Numbered from the stretch's first letter, positions 10,232 through 23,200 are shown. The stretch: 64,000 nt of DNA from Erythroxylum novogranatense (GCA_029891385.1 CM057230.1:49083414-49147413), one strand, 5' to 3'. Translations and numbers: made by a program. The notes: generated by a model from the letters alone, not told the origin.

Positions 10232-11953
10232 ATATATATAAAAGCAAGATAAAGAATCCTCCATAAACTTCATTTAGTTGTTAGAAACTCCACCTACTAT
10301 GATTCTATAGTCCTTCACATCTCCTGAACACAAAAACATTAATTGTTGTTAATCAATTCCAAAAGACATAAAATAAATACATTAATAACTAAAAGAACTA
10401 GTCAAAGGAAGGCCATCAATATGTTTTCCAGATCCAGCAAAACAAGCATGGTGCACCATATCATAAACTAGTGATAGGAAAACTAAATTTGCAGTTGAGA
10501 AATCTGACACATACTCAACATCATATTTGCTAGCAAGATGGGTATACGTGTCAGCATTCACTTTTGTTATGATTACGAGATCCTTCAATTTTGTAAGAAT
10601 AAGCGTAGCAGCATCTAGCTGCAAACAAACTTCAAAACAAATGGTTTTAAAAGGAGAACATAGGGTGCCACAAATAAGAACTGCCAGAAAACAAAGGTAG
10701 CTATTAATTAACTATACAAGAATAACAACTCCCAATGGCAAACTGAGATTGTTATGATAAAGAACGTGGAGAAAGGACTCAAGCGAGGAATACATTAGCA
10801 TTAGAGAAACACAAACTTATATACCTTTCACATTCTCCATTGAAACAAACATAAAGAAACAAAGATTTGGTAAAAGGCAGAGATTGTCTAAGCAGAAATT
10901 AATAACTCAAGTTGCATGAAACCGAATTAAATGGGTAAACCAAAAAAAAAACTGTGGTTTACTACAACACAAACTAGAAATGTACTTCACCTCCATCATT
11001 TTCATTAATCTCCAAACTTATCTATATTGTTATCTGTTTGATGTCTCCTGAATTGCCTATCTACAAGACTTGAATCCTAGAACTTATGGTCTTTACTATG
11101 AGTGTCGATGCCATGAGGGTAGTCCAGTCAATTCGAGCAATAACATGGTAACACCCACGATGATCACTTTGGTCGAGAAAATCCAACAACAGCCCAGAAA
11201 GCAACATGGCATAGGGGCAACTACAAAATGTTATTGAATTAATGAGAGGAGAAAAAAAAGAATGAGATGATGAGAGATAGGCGTGTTTGATTGCTCTGAA
11301 ACTACTTTTTATAAATGCAGAATATTTCCACAAAGAGCTGAAGACATGGGATGCAAAACACCACAAAGAAAATTGAAAGCTTAAATTCCCTCTTATATCA
11401 TATCGAACCCAGAAGAAAGTAATGAAAGGAAGAATTGTTCCTTGTAAGAAAGAAGAAAGTAACGAATCAAAGAAGGACTTCAAAGCCATGTTGGGGTTTA
11501 TTGCTGATGGAAGAGAGTGGTGAAGTAGATAAGAAAAGGGCAAGAGAGAGCAAGTAGATGGGAAAGAGCATACATTAAGCGTTCAGTATAAATTCTATAA
11601 ATTAACCCAAGCTTTTGGAAGGCAAGTGTGCGATAGAGTAGAAGAAACGAATGTGAAAGAGTGGGAGAGAAAAGGTATGCGAGACTCATGGAAGAAACGA
11701 AAGCGAGAGAGTGGGAGAGCATATCTCAACCTTTAAGAATCCCAAAGCTCATTATGAGATGTTCCATGAATTAAAGGGAAGGAAAGAGATGAGGCGGGAA
11801 GCAAAATCAAAAAAGAATAAATCGACTTGGCTCAAAATAAGATGAGAATCAGATGTTATTTAGTTAAAACGAAAACATTGACATTTTAAATGTGGATCAT
11901 AATAGTACCAGAGTTAGTGGCATAGATGATGTTGTGCCTGTCAAGACAGTAAG
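10232..11953. other. anonymous DNA upstream of the helicase gene
   Basis: About 1.7 kb with moderate AT content. The only recognisable piece is a PDI-like exon on the minus strand (10515-10618). A 160-codon minus-strand open frame at 11061-11543 resembles nothing I know. The last 70 bases before 11954 were continuous with 17108 onwards before the foldback element and LINE inserted, so this stretch probably contained the original helicase promoter. Confidence 0.5.
10515..10618 (-). pseudogene. single exon of a protein disulfide isomerase-like (PDIL5-type) gene
   Basis: The minus strand gives LDAATLILTKLKDLVIITKV then NADTYTHLASKYDVE, a thioredoxin-fold segment like the exon after the active site of plant PDI-like 5-2/5-3 proteins. 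It is bounded by a consensus acceptor (TTTGTTTGCAG) and a donor (GTATGTG). Neither the exon with the active-site cysteines nor following exons could be found nearby, so this is a gene fragment, either a relic or a captured piece. The assignment to PDIL5 is from memory of the family. Confidence 0.5.
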
Positions 11954-13419
11954 GCTCTGTTTGGTTGAAGGGTTAGGAATGGAAGAGGATGGAACGTAAC
12001 ACATTTCTATTATTTGTTTGAGAGTTTCATAATAGAATGGAATGAAATGGGATGGAAGCGGAGGATGCTATGTTATGTCCCATTCCATCCTAAATAGTGA
12101 AAATAAGAAACCTCCGAGTCGAAGGGTTTAGGATGGAACGTAAACTAATAAATACATACTACCTAATATACTCTCAATAATTCTTCTTAATACTAACTCT
12201 GAACAAATCATAATATTAATATATTAAATAGATTATAATAATATTTATTAAATAATTAATAATAATATTTTATATTATATATCATAAATTATATATATTT
12301 AATAAAAAATAAAATTATATTTAAAAATAATTATTTATTTACTTATTTATATAGAAATATATACAAACAATTAAATAATATTTTATTTTATTAATAAACA
12401 TATATTAAAAATTATTCTTATTTGTATATTTTTCTATATAAATAAAATATAAATAAATTATTTTTAAATATAAATCAAAATTTATTAAATAATTAATAAT
12501 AAATTGTATATAATTAATAAAAATAAATAAAATTTTATTAATAAAATAGAAAATATATTTAAAAATTATTCTTTAATTGTTTGTATATATTTCTATATAA
12601 ATAAAAATAAAATAAATTACTTTTATTTAATAAATTTTATTATATTAAATTTTATTTATATAAAAATTATTTATTTATTTTATTTATATAGAAATATATA
12701 CAAATAAGAATAATTTTAATATATTTTATTAATGAAAATAGAAAATATATAAAAATTTATTTAATTGTTTTTATATATTTCTATATAAATAAAATAAATA
12801 AATAAATAAATTTTAAATATAAAATTTATATTTTATTATTAAATATATAATTTATTATTAATAATATAAAATATTATTATTAATTATTTAATAAAATTTA
12901 TTATATTAAATATTAATATATACAAACAAGAATAATTTTTAATATATTTTATTAATGAAAATCGAAAATATATAAAATTATTATTTAATTGTTTTTATAT
13001 ATTTCTATATAAATAAATAAATAAATTTTAAATATAAAATTTTATATTTTATTATTAAATATAAATAATTTATTATTAATAATATGAAAATATTATTATT
13101 AATTATTTAATAAAATTTATTATATTAAATATTACTATATTCTATTTGATATGTTAATATTATGATTTGGTCATAGTTGATATTAAGAAGAATTATTGAT
13201 GGTATATTAGGTAATATGTATTTATTAGGTTACGTTCCATCCTAAACCTCCCAAATCGGAGGTTTTTTATTTTCACTGTTTAGGATGGAATGTAACGTAA
13301 CATGAAACCCTCCGTTTCCATCCCAGTCCATTCCATTTCATTATAAAATCTTCAAACAAACGATGGAAGTGTGTTATGTTCCATTCCATTCCATCCCTAA
13401 CCTTCAAAACAAACAGAGC
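11954..13419. mobile_element. foldback/MITE-like element with long terminal inverted repeats (1466 bp)
   Basis: The ends GCTCTGTTTGG and CAAACAGAGC are inverted, and the first about 290 bases pair with the last about 290 with roughly 85 percent identity by eye. The flanks are CAGTAAG at 11947-11953 and 13420-13426, a perfect 7-bp duplication. The arms are made of GGATGGAA/TTCCATCC words; the 900-bp core is almost pure A+T. No protein is encoded, so it is non-autonomous. A 7-bp TSD fits neither the 8 bp of hAT nor the 9 bp of Mutator exactly. Confidence 0.85.
12230..13140. repeat. AT-rich core of the foldback element with about 220-bp direct repeats
   Basis: Nearly all A and T. A unit starting near 12695 (ATACAAATAAGAATAATTTT) and running to about 12915 is repeated from about 12916 to 13133 with few differences. 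Partial inverted copies occur at 12350-12640, so the core itself can fold. Confidence 0.7.
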
Positions 13420-13428
13420 CAGTAAGAG

Positions 13429-13695
13429 GCTGGGCCTTGGTTAACCACCCGCAAGCTTTATGGGTTCGCGTGCTATCCGATAAATATAAGTTCGACGTCA
13501 CCCACATCTCTCCCTCCCTGCCGGCCACCAGGGGCTCCATGGTGTGGCGCAGTATCCGAGCCACCTGGCACATCGTCTACCACGACATGAAATGGATGAT
13601 CGGAGATGGCAGTCGCACGCGTTTCTGGCTCGACCCTTGGATCGCTGGCACTGGGCCGTTGGTTTCCCACTCGTCCCCTCATCTTCCTGAGTCGT
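13429..13695 (+). pseudogene. LINE ORF2, region after the reverse transcriptase
   Basis: In frame from 13431: LVNHPQALWVRVLSDKYKFD, then MVWRSIRATWHIVYHDMKWM and IGDGSRTRFWLDPWI. This is the conserved segment between RT and the zinc finger of plant L1 ORF2 proteins. It is cut at 13695 by the solo LTR and resumes at 15817. RT and endonuclease are absent because of 5' truncation. Confidence 0.8.
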
Positions 13696-15811
13696 TGTTG
13701 GGCCCGAGCCCCGTACGTCCGAATCCCCGAGGGAGGGCCCCTCGGGTCGCCCCGACGTCGGGCGCTCCATATACCGTCGGACCCGATCCCAACATCCATA
13801 CAAAGACATATTCGATTCGCACATACGTAAACATATACTCATACATACCATCGCATGCATTCTCAACATGCATTTCCATATCTCAAATTCATAAAACATA
13901 TGTCATTCTCATTCGAAGAAATGCAACAAGATTCTCAAATGCAACAGAATACAAAGTAAAATGAAATTTCAAAATACAAAAGATGCTCCATGATAAAATG
14001 CTCGGAGGCCAATCCAAATTACTAACTTAAGGCAAAGCTCCTAATTAGTGGAAGTTTAGATGCCTCGCCAAGTCAACTATCGTCTCGATCCGCACCGAGG
14101 AGGGAGAGTAATGGGGTGAGTCATGAGCTCGATGGCATATCGTTTATAGCCATTGGCAACGAAACCACACAATCAAGCAATATATATATATATAATATAC
14201 ATATCACTAGCAAATCATAATTCATCAATTCAATTCACATTCAATCAAGATATGTCAAGCAATTTCTATTTCTTATCTCATCAATCATTACGCAACAAAT
14301 CTATCAAATCCATCATATCTTATGCTCATCAAATCAATCGTATGCACAAACAATCGCTCGAGAGTTCCAGAATCCATCCGGATAACCCAAGGTAAATCCA
14401 GTAATCCATCCGAGTCCGATTTCTCAAGGATCTCGTTGCCACAAGCGGCAAAGGAGAAGGCTTTCAAAATGTCAACGTGCACGTGACTCCATCCGTAACT
14501 CTCTTGCCCAAACAAAGCACATAATCCATTCGATTCATGCTCAAAGCATATCATAATTTCCATTCTTTCCATTGCCATAAAGGCCCATTAATCCATGCAT
14601 AATTATGATCAAAGCATATTCAGCATCTCTCATGCAATTCAATACAAATAATGTCATATAACGCAAGCAAGCACACATCATGTAATTGCCCATACACACA
14701 ATAACGATAAACATATTACCCACCTAGTATCGCTGAGTATCAGACTCACTGTTGTTCTTCCTCTCGCGATTGGGTCAAATCAGCTTGGTTCCCTATAATA
14801 AACCAAGTTTCCACACAATTAATATCTATAGCAATAATTTAATAAAGCTCGAAAAGCAAAAAGTAAAGCGTTAAAATTCTCCATCCGATTCCCATCGAAA
14901 TTCCCGAGCTTTCCGAAACAATTCCCGAATTTCCTTTCTTCATACAACTTGTATTCCTTAATTTCTAGATCACAACGAATCCAAGATCACCTCATTCGGA
15001 TATCTACACCAAAAGATATCCCTAACATTATAACATCTCAATTTCGGAAACAAGGGGCCTCGCCAGAACGGCGGACGCTGTCATGACGAAGGACCCCGTC
15101 ATGCATGATGATAGCCGCATGGCGAAGCGAAGGCTCATGAACCAACGTCGCCGCGTCGCGAAGTTTCTCTTCGACGTCGCGACGCCTCTGACATTTCACA
15201 CGCCATGACGAATAATCGTAAAATTATTTACACGTCGCGACGTGGCTCCCTTCTTCGTTCGCCGCGGCGTGTTCATACGCACGTCGCGACGTCTGGGTCG
15301 AGGAACTCGACTCCGAACCCAGATTTCTGCAGATTTCAACTGCTAATCTGTTCCAAACTCAAATGCAACATATTTAAGGCATAGATCAAGACTTATACTA
15401 CCATTCTAACTCATTCTAAGCTTCAGATTCATCCTAAAATCATCAATCTAAGGATTTTCCCCAATTTTCCACTCAAAACCCTAAACCGTCGATTCTCCCG
15501 AATCCACACGATCCTAAGGTTTAATCCAACCATAAACAAGATAGAAAGGACTAAAACTTACCGATTGAAGCTTTAAAATCGTCGAAACCACTGAAATCGC
15601 AAACTCTTCTTCTTCTTCTTCTTCCTCTCCACCGACGCGCGCTTTCTCTTCTTCTTTTCTTCTTTCTATTCTTTTCTTATTCTCTTCTTAAACCCTAAAG
15701 GGCTTGGGCCCTTCCTAAAAAGCCAAGGCCCAACACAATTAATCAAACTAAGGCAAAATCACAATTCATACTGAATAAGATCATAAGAAAAAAAAAATTC
15801 GGGGTCTAACA
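13696..15811 (-). repeat. solo LTR (2116 bp) of the same Tekay family as 4110-6284
   Basis: Read on the minus strand it starts TGTTAGACCCCGAATTTTTTT and ends GGGCCCAACA. It is flanked by the 5-bp duplication GTCGT at 13691-13695 and 15812-15816. It parallels the + strand LTR at 4110-6284 throughout: the terminal repeat, the GGATCGGGTC region, the TCGACCC...GAGGAGG block and the CG-rich patch. No internal sequence is left, so unequal recombination between two LTRs is the likely origin. Confidence 0.92.
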
Positions 15812-15816
15812 GTCGT

Positions 15817-16960
15817 AGCTCCACCTTTGCGTCTCCCACTTTGTGGATTCTGCTGGCAATTGGAATTAGGCCGCGTTCCAACCCTGGCTACCCTCCCCGC
15901 TTTGTCGCCTTATCGCCGGCACGCTCCCTCCTAAACCTTCTTTAGGGCCTGATCGACTGGTTTGGGGAGCTTCCGACAATAGCCTCGTCTCCGTTGCATC
16001 CACCTACTCCATACTTCAAGATCACGATGTCGCGGTCTCTCACGGGATTTGGCAGGTCATTTGGCAATGGCCGGGCCCGTAGCGAATCCGCTCCTTCCTT
16101 TGGCTCCTTGCGCATGATAGATTACTTACGAACCAGCACAGGGCCCGGAGGCATCTTACGACGGACAGTTCGTGTCCTCACTGCCCATCTGACGAATCCT
16201 CCATCTATGTAGTTCGCGATTGTCCCAAGGCTCGTCGAGTGTGGATCACGTTGTGGCCCCATCTCGCTGCTACTGACTTCTTCACACAGCCTCTTTGAGA
16301 CTGGATTCTTTCCAACCTCCACCTTCACCGCCGCCCTCTTGGCCACGACTGGGCCATTCTGTTCGGAGTCACTTGCTGGTTTCTTTGGACATGGAGGAAT
16401 AAGTCTATCTTTGACCTTCACTTCACTTGGCCTTCTTCTCCTGATTTTGTTATTTTGTTTTATGCAGATCACCTCCGCATGGATTTGGAGAGGCGCAGCC
16501 GCTATGACCCTAGCCTCAGGCCCCGCCAGGAGATCCGCGTTCGCTGGACCACGCCACCACCAGGATGGGTCAAAGTCAATACCGACGGAGCCAGCAATCG
16601 GTCCATCTCCCTGGCCACAGCCGGTGGCCTCATCCGAGACAGCTCAGGGAGTTGGTTAGTTGGTTTTGCCCAGAACCTCGATTGGTGCCCTCCGAAGACT
16701 GCTGAGCTCTGGGGTGTTTATACTGGCCTCTCCCTTGCCTGGAGTCTAGGCTTCCGCCACATCGAGTTGGAGGTTGATTCGACAGCAGTGCACCAGCTCC
16801 TTTCTTCCCGGGTTCCGTACGTGGTGGTCGCCTATTGTCTCGAGCATCCGCGAATCGTTTCATCAGAATTGAATTTGTTGTTCGTCGGCGATGTTACCGG
16901 TAGAAGAATGTGAAGCTTAACTCGGCTTGCCACTCACGCTGCTACTTTTGATGTCGGTGT
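15817..16960 (+). pseudogene. LINE ORF2, zinc finger (zf-RVT) and RNase H
   Basis: Near 16164-16240 the frame reads SCPHCPSDESSIYVVRDCP, the zf-RVT finger with the expected histidine replaced by tyrosine. From 16455 an open frame holds an RNase H domain: VKVNTDGASNRSISLATAGG, LIRDSSGSWLVGFAQNL, AELWGVYTGLSLAW and HIELEVDS, i.e. the D, E and D catalytic positions are present. It is then frame-shifted near 16830-16910. Plant L1 elements with an added RNase H are known. Confidence 0.8.
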
Positions 16961-17107
16961 CACTTATTTTGATACTGCACCTATAAGGTGCCAACGCATT
17001 TTCTTTGAGGATATGTCGGGAACTAGTTTCCCCATACTAACTTTGTAATCTGTTTTGAAAGTTTTCTTTTAATCAAAAAAAAAAAAAAAAAACAGAGCCA
17101 GTAAAAG

Positions 17108-17297
17108 ACTCTTTCGGTGATGCCGTGTACAGTACAGTCACACATCAACAAGACACCATTTGAATACACCGAAAGCACTCAGCTCCTAACTCCCCACGCC
17201 TGACTTTCTCAGTTTACCAAGCTACAGAACAAGAATCAGAATCCGAACCTAAAGCCGAAATTAGACCCGTATATCGCAACCGTGACAACCATCGTGC
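17108..17297 (+). promoter_or_regulatory. short host sequence between the LINE and the helicase start codon
   Basis: Only about 190 bases of host DNA separate the LINE's target duplication from the ATG. They include CT- and CA-rich sequence typical of a 5' untranslated region. No clear TATA box was seen. The natural promoter has probably been pushed upstream by more than 5 kb of insertions, or lies in this short stretch. Confidence 0.4.
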
Positions 17298-20200
17298 ATG
17301 GTCTCCTCTCTAACCCTTCTATCTTCCTCCTCCCTCCACCTCAACACTCTTGGATCATCACTCTCTGATACCCTCTCCTCCTCCTCTCCCTCCTTTCCGA
17401 TGAAGGACCAGCCGCCTACGTCTTACGGTTCCGTCTATATTCCCCCGCACCAGCGCCTGCGCTCCGCCATCTCGGTGCCAAATTGTAACTCTTCGTCAGC
17501 TTCTGTTCCTGCTCTTGGTTCTTCTCCAGTTGACTCCAAATGTCTCGACAATCAGAGTGTAGTTTTAAACCCTAAAAAGAGTCCTTCGAGGCCATATGCG
17601 GGTCCAAAACAACAGCAGAAGGGGAATGGTGGCGTTTTTGATGTTAACAGCAAAGTTTCACGAACACAGAAGTTCGTTTCTGCGTACGATGACGGAGTCT
17701 CAGAGGAAGGCTCTGATCGCGAGATTGAGTCCTTGCTGCTTCAGACTGTGAGTATTTACTTTTGGACTTCGATCTTTTTTGCACCTTGCTTTGATTCATA
17801 TTGTAGTTTTCTATTAACTTTAGGTGCCAAATGGTAGTTTAAGTTTTATTATATGATGTGCTTGGATTTAGCTCTTGTTACTATTTGAGCAATATTTTTC
17901 CAGGAGAATCTGCTGTCTGAATGGTTATCAACAAATAGGGGTTGAAAGTGCGAAGCCTTTTTGGTATTTAAAAGAGTTGCTAAAAGAATAAAATTGTAGC
18001 TGATCAGTGGGCATGGACATTTCAATTTTGATATTGAGGTCCCTAGTGATTTATGTGCAACATTGTTCCTTTTTTGACGCTTATTGAATAAAAGGTTGGC
18101 AAGTGTTCTTTTCCTTCCATATGGGAAAGACGAGAGCTTAGTTAATATACATTCTCTTAGGACACTATTTGTCTATGGTTACTAACTAAATTGCTATATT
18201 AGCCATAACGTTCTGTCCCATAGGTTATTGGACTTTTATGAAATATTGTTTAGTAGTTTATCCTATGATCACGAAAGAAATGTTGTTTCTTTTCTATAGA
18301 TTGTAAAATTTTCATATTTTTGCAAAATAATTTTATATGATATCAATATACGCCGCTAGTTTTCTAATAAAAAACTCTTGGCTTTAGTTTATCCTTGTCT
18401 TTTGTTATCATGCATTTCTTTAATTGTTGCTTGTCAGTGTACTACCCTTCCTGATAACATTGAGGATTGGAAACGAAAATTGATAATGCTATTGCGTGAC
18501 AAGGAGAAGCAAGAGCTTGTCTCTAGGGAGAGAAAGGATAGACGTGATTATGAACAAATAGCAGCTTTGGCAAGAAGAATGGGTTTGTATAGGTACTTTA
18601 TTTTGGCTATCTTAGATGGTTTAGAGCTATTGCTCCCATTATTATTCTGACTACAATTATTTTAGCAGCCATATGTATGCTAAAGTTGTTGTGTTTAGTA
18701 AGGTTCCATTGCCAAACTACAGATTTGATTTGGATGATAGGTGCCCACAGCGAGAGGTATGTACTATTGGAGTTTTGTTTTCTTTGTTCTACAGATTCAT
18801 CCTTGACATGATTGTTGTTTTGCAAAAAAAATTATACAATTCAATGATTGAGCCTTAGATAATGTTATTATGTTTCTTCATCTTTTTATCTCTCCAGTTC
18901 CACTAAAATACACCTTCTTAACTTTGTGAGGTTTCGCCATTAATTTCATTCCTTATATTCTTTCATTTCTTTTTATTTTGCATGTTTTGCAATGATATTC
19001 ATTGTTGTGAATTATGAGTTTATTATATATGAGTTTCAAACATGAATTATGCTTTCAAAAATTGATAGGTGAGCCTACCTCTGGGTTTGTTGAAAAGAAT
19101 TGATGCCTATCTTGGTGAATTCCTCTTTCAAAAGTCCAGGCATAAGGAAATTTTACCAGATAATATGTTTTCTAGATCTAGCAGTAGTAGTAGTCTTGCA
19201 AATGATGAAGGGCTATTTGAACAACCAGAACTTTTAGCTTCGAGTAAGTCGGCTATGGACAAAATTTTGCGTCATCAAAGTTTGCAACTGCGTGATCAGC
19301 AACGCGCTTGGCAGGTTCATTTGTTCGAACTGATAGGAACTATAATTTGTTTCTTGACTATATCAACGTTTACTTTCTTTTATTTGGTGATATAAGTCAC
19401 TAACCACTTGGTACAATTAGTCTACCTGAAAGCTTCTTTAGTTCTATTGCATTGTTTTCTTTATGGAAAATGCCATAAATAGGACCAACTAATTTCATGT
19501 TCAACTATATATTAATATTAGGATGTGTATTTGATAAAATTAATTTTTTTTCATTATATGACAGGACACACTTGGTGATATGCAATATACAAAGATTACC
19601 TTGAACACATGGTTCAATTCAGGGACTAATTGCATGTAGTCCATTTCTAGATATGTCAACATGTTCCTTTCAAACAATCTAAATCAAAAACCTAGTTCTT
19701 TGTTGCATTTTGAGTTCTTGATTCAGAAATATAAATAAATTTTAATTCATATGAAATAGTTTTACTAGGAAGAAGACAGACAGATGGTTGTGGTGAGTGG
19801 CATATGGTTGGGGTAAGTGGCACACTTATATTAAGGTGTATTATGACATATAAACTTAGATTTCATGTTGAACGAACTGTTTTAGTCATCGGTTTGCTTT
19901 AGCCTTGTAATGGTGGACAATCAAGGTTGTCAATTAACTAGTTATATAATTTTGAAACCTTTACTTCATCATATCACCTCCTTGAGATGCTATTGGGATT
20001 ATCTTTCTTTATTCCCATTTTGTTGCTAAATCATGTTGTCATGTTGGGGCCGCTAAGTAATTCGTATTTTTATCTTGTTAATTGGGGGTATATATATATA
20101 TATATTTTGTTAACTTGAGGCAGTTATTTTTTAGACTTAACTGGTAGAAGTTACTTGTTAAGGTTAACTAGTGGAAATAGGAGAAGGGAAAAGTTATTGA

Positions 20201-23200
20201 AAATGGGTTAGCCCTTAACATGGGACTTATCAATTCCCAATACACTTTTAACTATTTAGTTTATTGAAGGAAGGAATTTCTTGATTGACTTTGCTTAGTT
20301 GCTAGCAAGTGGTTACTAACAAGTTTGGAGTATGTTTCCTTTGCTACTAATCACTTATTACTTGAATATTTAACTTAATTGTACCTGGTTATTGGATTTT
20401 GCAAAATCATGGTCTTTTCAAAGATTATTAGTTGAGTCATAAGTTTCTTTTTCTTTGGGATTGTTTTAGACAAGTGGGGAAGGTTTGACATTTTCTTCCA
20501 CAAGTATGTACACGTGAAGGATTTTAGTTAGGATATCAGTAGTTATATATGTGTAATTAACTTTTATTTTTAAGATTTTGAAGAGTTTAAGAGTTTACTT
20601 TTGGACATATAAATCTTGATAGTCCTTTACTATTATGTTTGCCTCCTTAGAGCTATAACAAACATATAATCATGTTCCTTATTAATTTCATTTAGGAATG
20701 TCCAGAAGGCAGAAAAATGCTAGATTTTCGAAGAGGTCTCCCAGCTTACAAAGAGAAGGATGCAATATTGAAAACCATTTCCCAAAATCAGGTTTGTAAA
20801 ATTTCGATATGTCTTCTACTTATTATTGATGCTCACTTGTGTGGAACTTATCTCTTTAACTTTGGGAACATGAAATTAAAGTTTACCAATATAATCATTT
20901 GGTGGTATCACTTACCATTAGTTTGTAATGCAAGATTTACTCTAATTAAATGTCTTTCTATTGCAAATAAATTATGACAAAACTGCAATGGTTAATTTTT
21001 TGAGTAGAAATTAAGACAAATGCTAACGGAATTCAGTGAAGAATACCTCTATTGTAGTTAGTACCATAAAAAAATTAATAGAAGAACATTTTTTTAGTTT
21101 CTAAATGTCTTTCTATTGCAAATAAATTATGAAAATACTGCAATGGTTAATTTTTCGAGTAGAAACTAATTTTTTTATGGTACTAACTACAAGAAAGATA
21201 CTCTTTACTGAATTCCATTAGCATTTGTCTTAATTTGGAATGAACAAAAAATCCACATTGCATAAATTTGACACAAGACTCATTTTCATTAATTTTTACA
21301 TTTGAGTTCAATTATTGAAATTATTGGATATTTGTTGTATGAATTGTATTCATTATGTAATTGCTAAAGAGCTTTTCTTTTCATAATACTAAAAAATGCT
21401 ACTAGTATAATAAAATCATATCATATGATTGAATGACAAATGTTTTGTTGCAAAGGTTGATTTGACCCTGCATTATTCATTTTCTTATTCATTGTAAGTT
21501 TGTACAACATGGACCAATGAATGAAAACTTGAAAATTAGAAGTTTCTTCTTGAAAAGAAACAAAAGGAAACAAATAAAATGTGTTGAAATTGAGAGCTGT
21601 GAAATCCAGAGAATAGTTAACTAAGGGCTTGATAATAACTATAGACCCTTGTAGCCTTTATATAGATATGTGTATACTCAGCCTGTCAATAACAACATAT
21701 CCCAAATTTTTTCTACAAATTTGAGTTTTTAGATAGAAAGTGTGATGCTCTCTTCCAAGAGTGATTCTTAGACCCTAAGAGTGATTCCTAAATTCTTACC
21801 TTCCATTATTTCTGTTAATCACTAAATTCCAACTAGCAGCAAAAGCCCTAAATTCTAGCCATATTAAAGTCTGAAATCCTAGCCTAAATTTTCAACAATC
21901 AAATCCTAAAAACTCAGTTATACCAAATCTAAAATTCCAGCATTCCAAGCCGAAATTAAGACCTAAAATTTGATATTCCAGCATCCTAATATCAGCCATA
22001 ATTCTTAATTTTGCTAGTTTTAACTAGTAGTTTATACTTTTTCTATTTGTCCGGCATCAATTTGGTATCAAAGCCTTGCTTCACAATGGCGACTTGTAGT
22101 AAAATGGTGTATAGAAAAATACTTAGCGACCAAGAGTGAGATGAAATGGTTTTGAGAATTATGAAAAAATTGGACATCAAAGATCTTCAATCACAATGTC
22201 CTCCAAAAGCCAAATTACATGTATCAACTCCCATAAGGAAGTATGTTCAATAGTTTTTGGAGAGGTTGGACAACCTTAACATGCATTTTGTATAAATCAA
22301 AACTCCCACAAGAAAAAATTATGCAAACCAACAACCTACACTTGATGCTAAACATGGAGAAGATGATAATAAGCAAGATGAAGGAATTGATATTGATCAA
22401 CAACATGTAATGCAAGGTAAAATTTTTACTGAATCATATTTTGATTGTGATTCCTCAAATTTAATAAGTATTACCTTAGAGGAAGTTTCAACACCTCTCC
22501 TTCAACTGATCAATTAGAATCTTCAAGCCTTCATGTAGAAGGTTTTCAAATGCTTGATAACATGGAGAGTTAAGAAACATGACCATATATGGAGAATTTG
22601 ACAGTTGGAGATGATCAAAGCGTTAAAGATAAAGAAAAACATAAGCAAGTGAATTCTTTGGCATAACCTAAAGTTGAAACAACTGAGCAACAAGTTGAAA
22701 CTCTTAAATAGCAAGCTGGAGTGCTTGAACAATAGACTGAAACACCTAAATAGGTTGAAACCCTTGAACATCAAATGAAATCACATGAATAAAAGATTGA
22801 ATAAGCAGGCCATTAGGCTGAAAGAATATGATAGCATGCTAAAATAACATAATAGGGAGATGAAAAGATTAACTGGCAACTACTTTAAGTTTCGGAGCTT
22901 GTTTGATCAAAACTTGATGATATCCTTGCTATTGTTGATGAAGATTATTGCAATGAGTAATGAAGAAGTAGATTTGAATGAAGATGTGAGATTAACACAA
23001 CATAGGAATAAATGAGAAGCTGTGAGGGTACTTGCAAAGTCAAAATTCAGTAATGAATTAAAATTAGTGGACTTGACTACAAGAAGCAACAATATGTATG
23101 TTCTTGCTGCTTATGTGGTAGAGAAGCCATGTGGTTTTGTTATGAAACTATCTGCGAGTATAGTGGTCAAGACTTAGGATGTTACCCACATTGCTAAACT

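Larger units (their letters stand above)
13429..17092 (+). mobile_element. 5'-truncated L1-type LINE with poly(A) tail, split by a solo LTR
   Basis: The element starts in the C-terminal part of a LINE ORF2 and ends in 18 As (17075-17092). It is flanked by a long target duplication, AAACAGAGCCAGTAAGAG at 13411-13428 and the same with one G-to-A change at 17090-17107, the hallmark of target-primed reverse transcription. Because the duplicated target includes the end of the foldback element, the LINE arrived later. It is clearly richer in GC than its surroundings. Confidence 0.88.

Noticed and set aside
11061..11543. 160-codon minus-strand open frame between Retand and the foldback element
   Set aside because: Hydrophobic but with no recognisable family, no splice context and low-complexity Ser/Phe content; it could be chance.
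20090..20106. TA dinucleotide run in helicase intron 4
   Set aside because: Ordinary short microsatellite; a second one at 47793-47812 is equally unremarkable.
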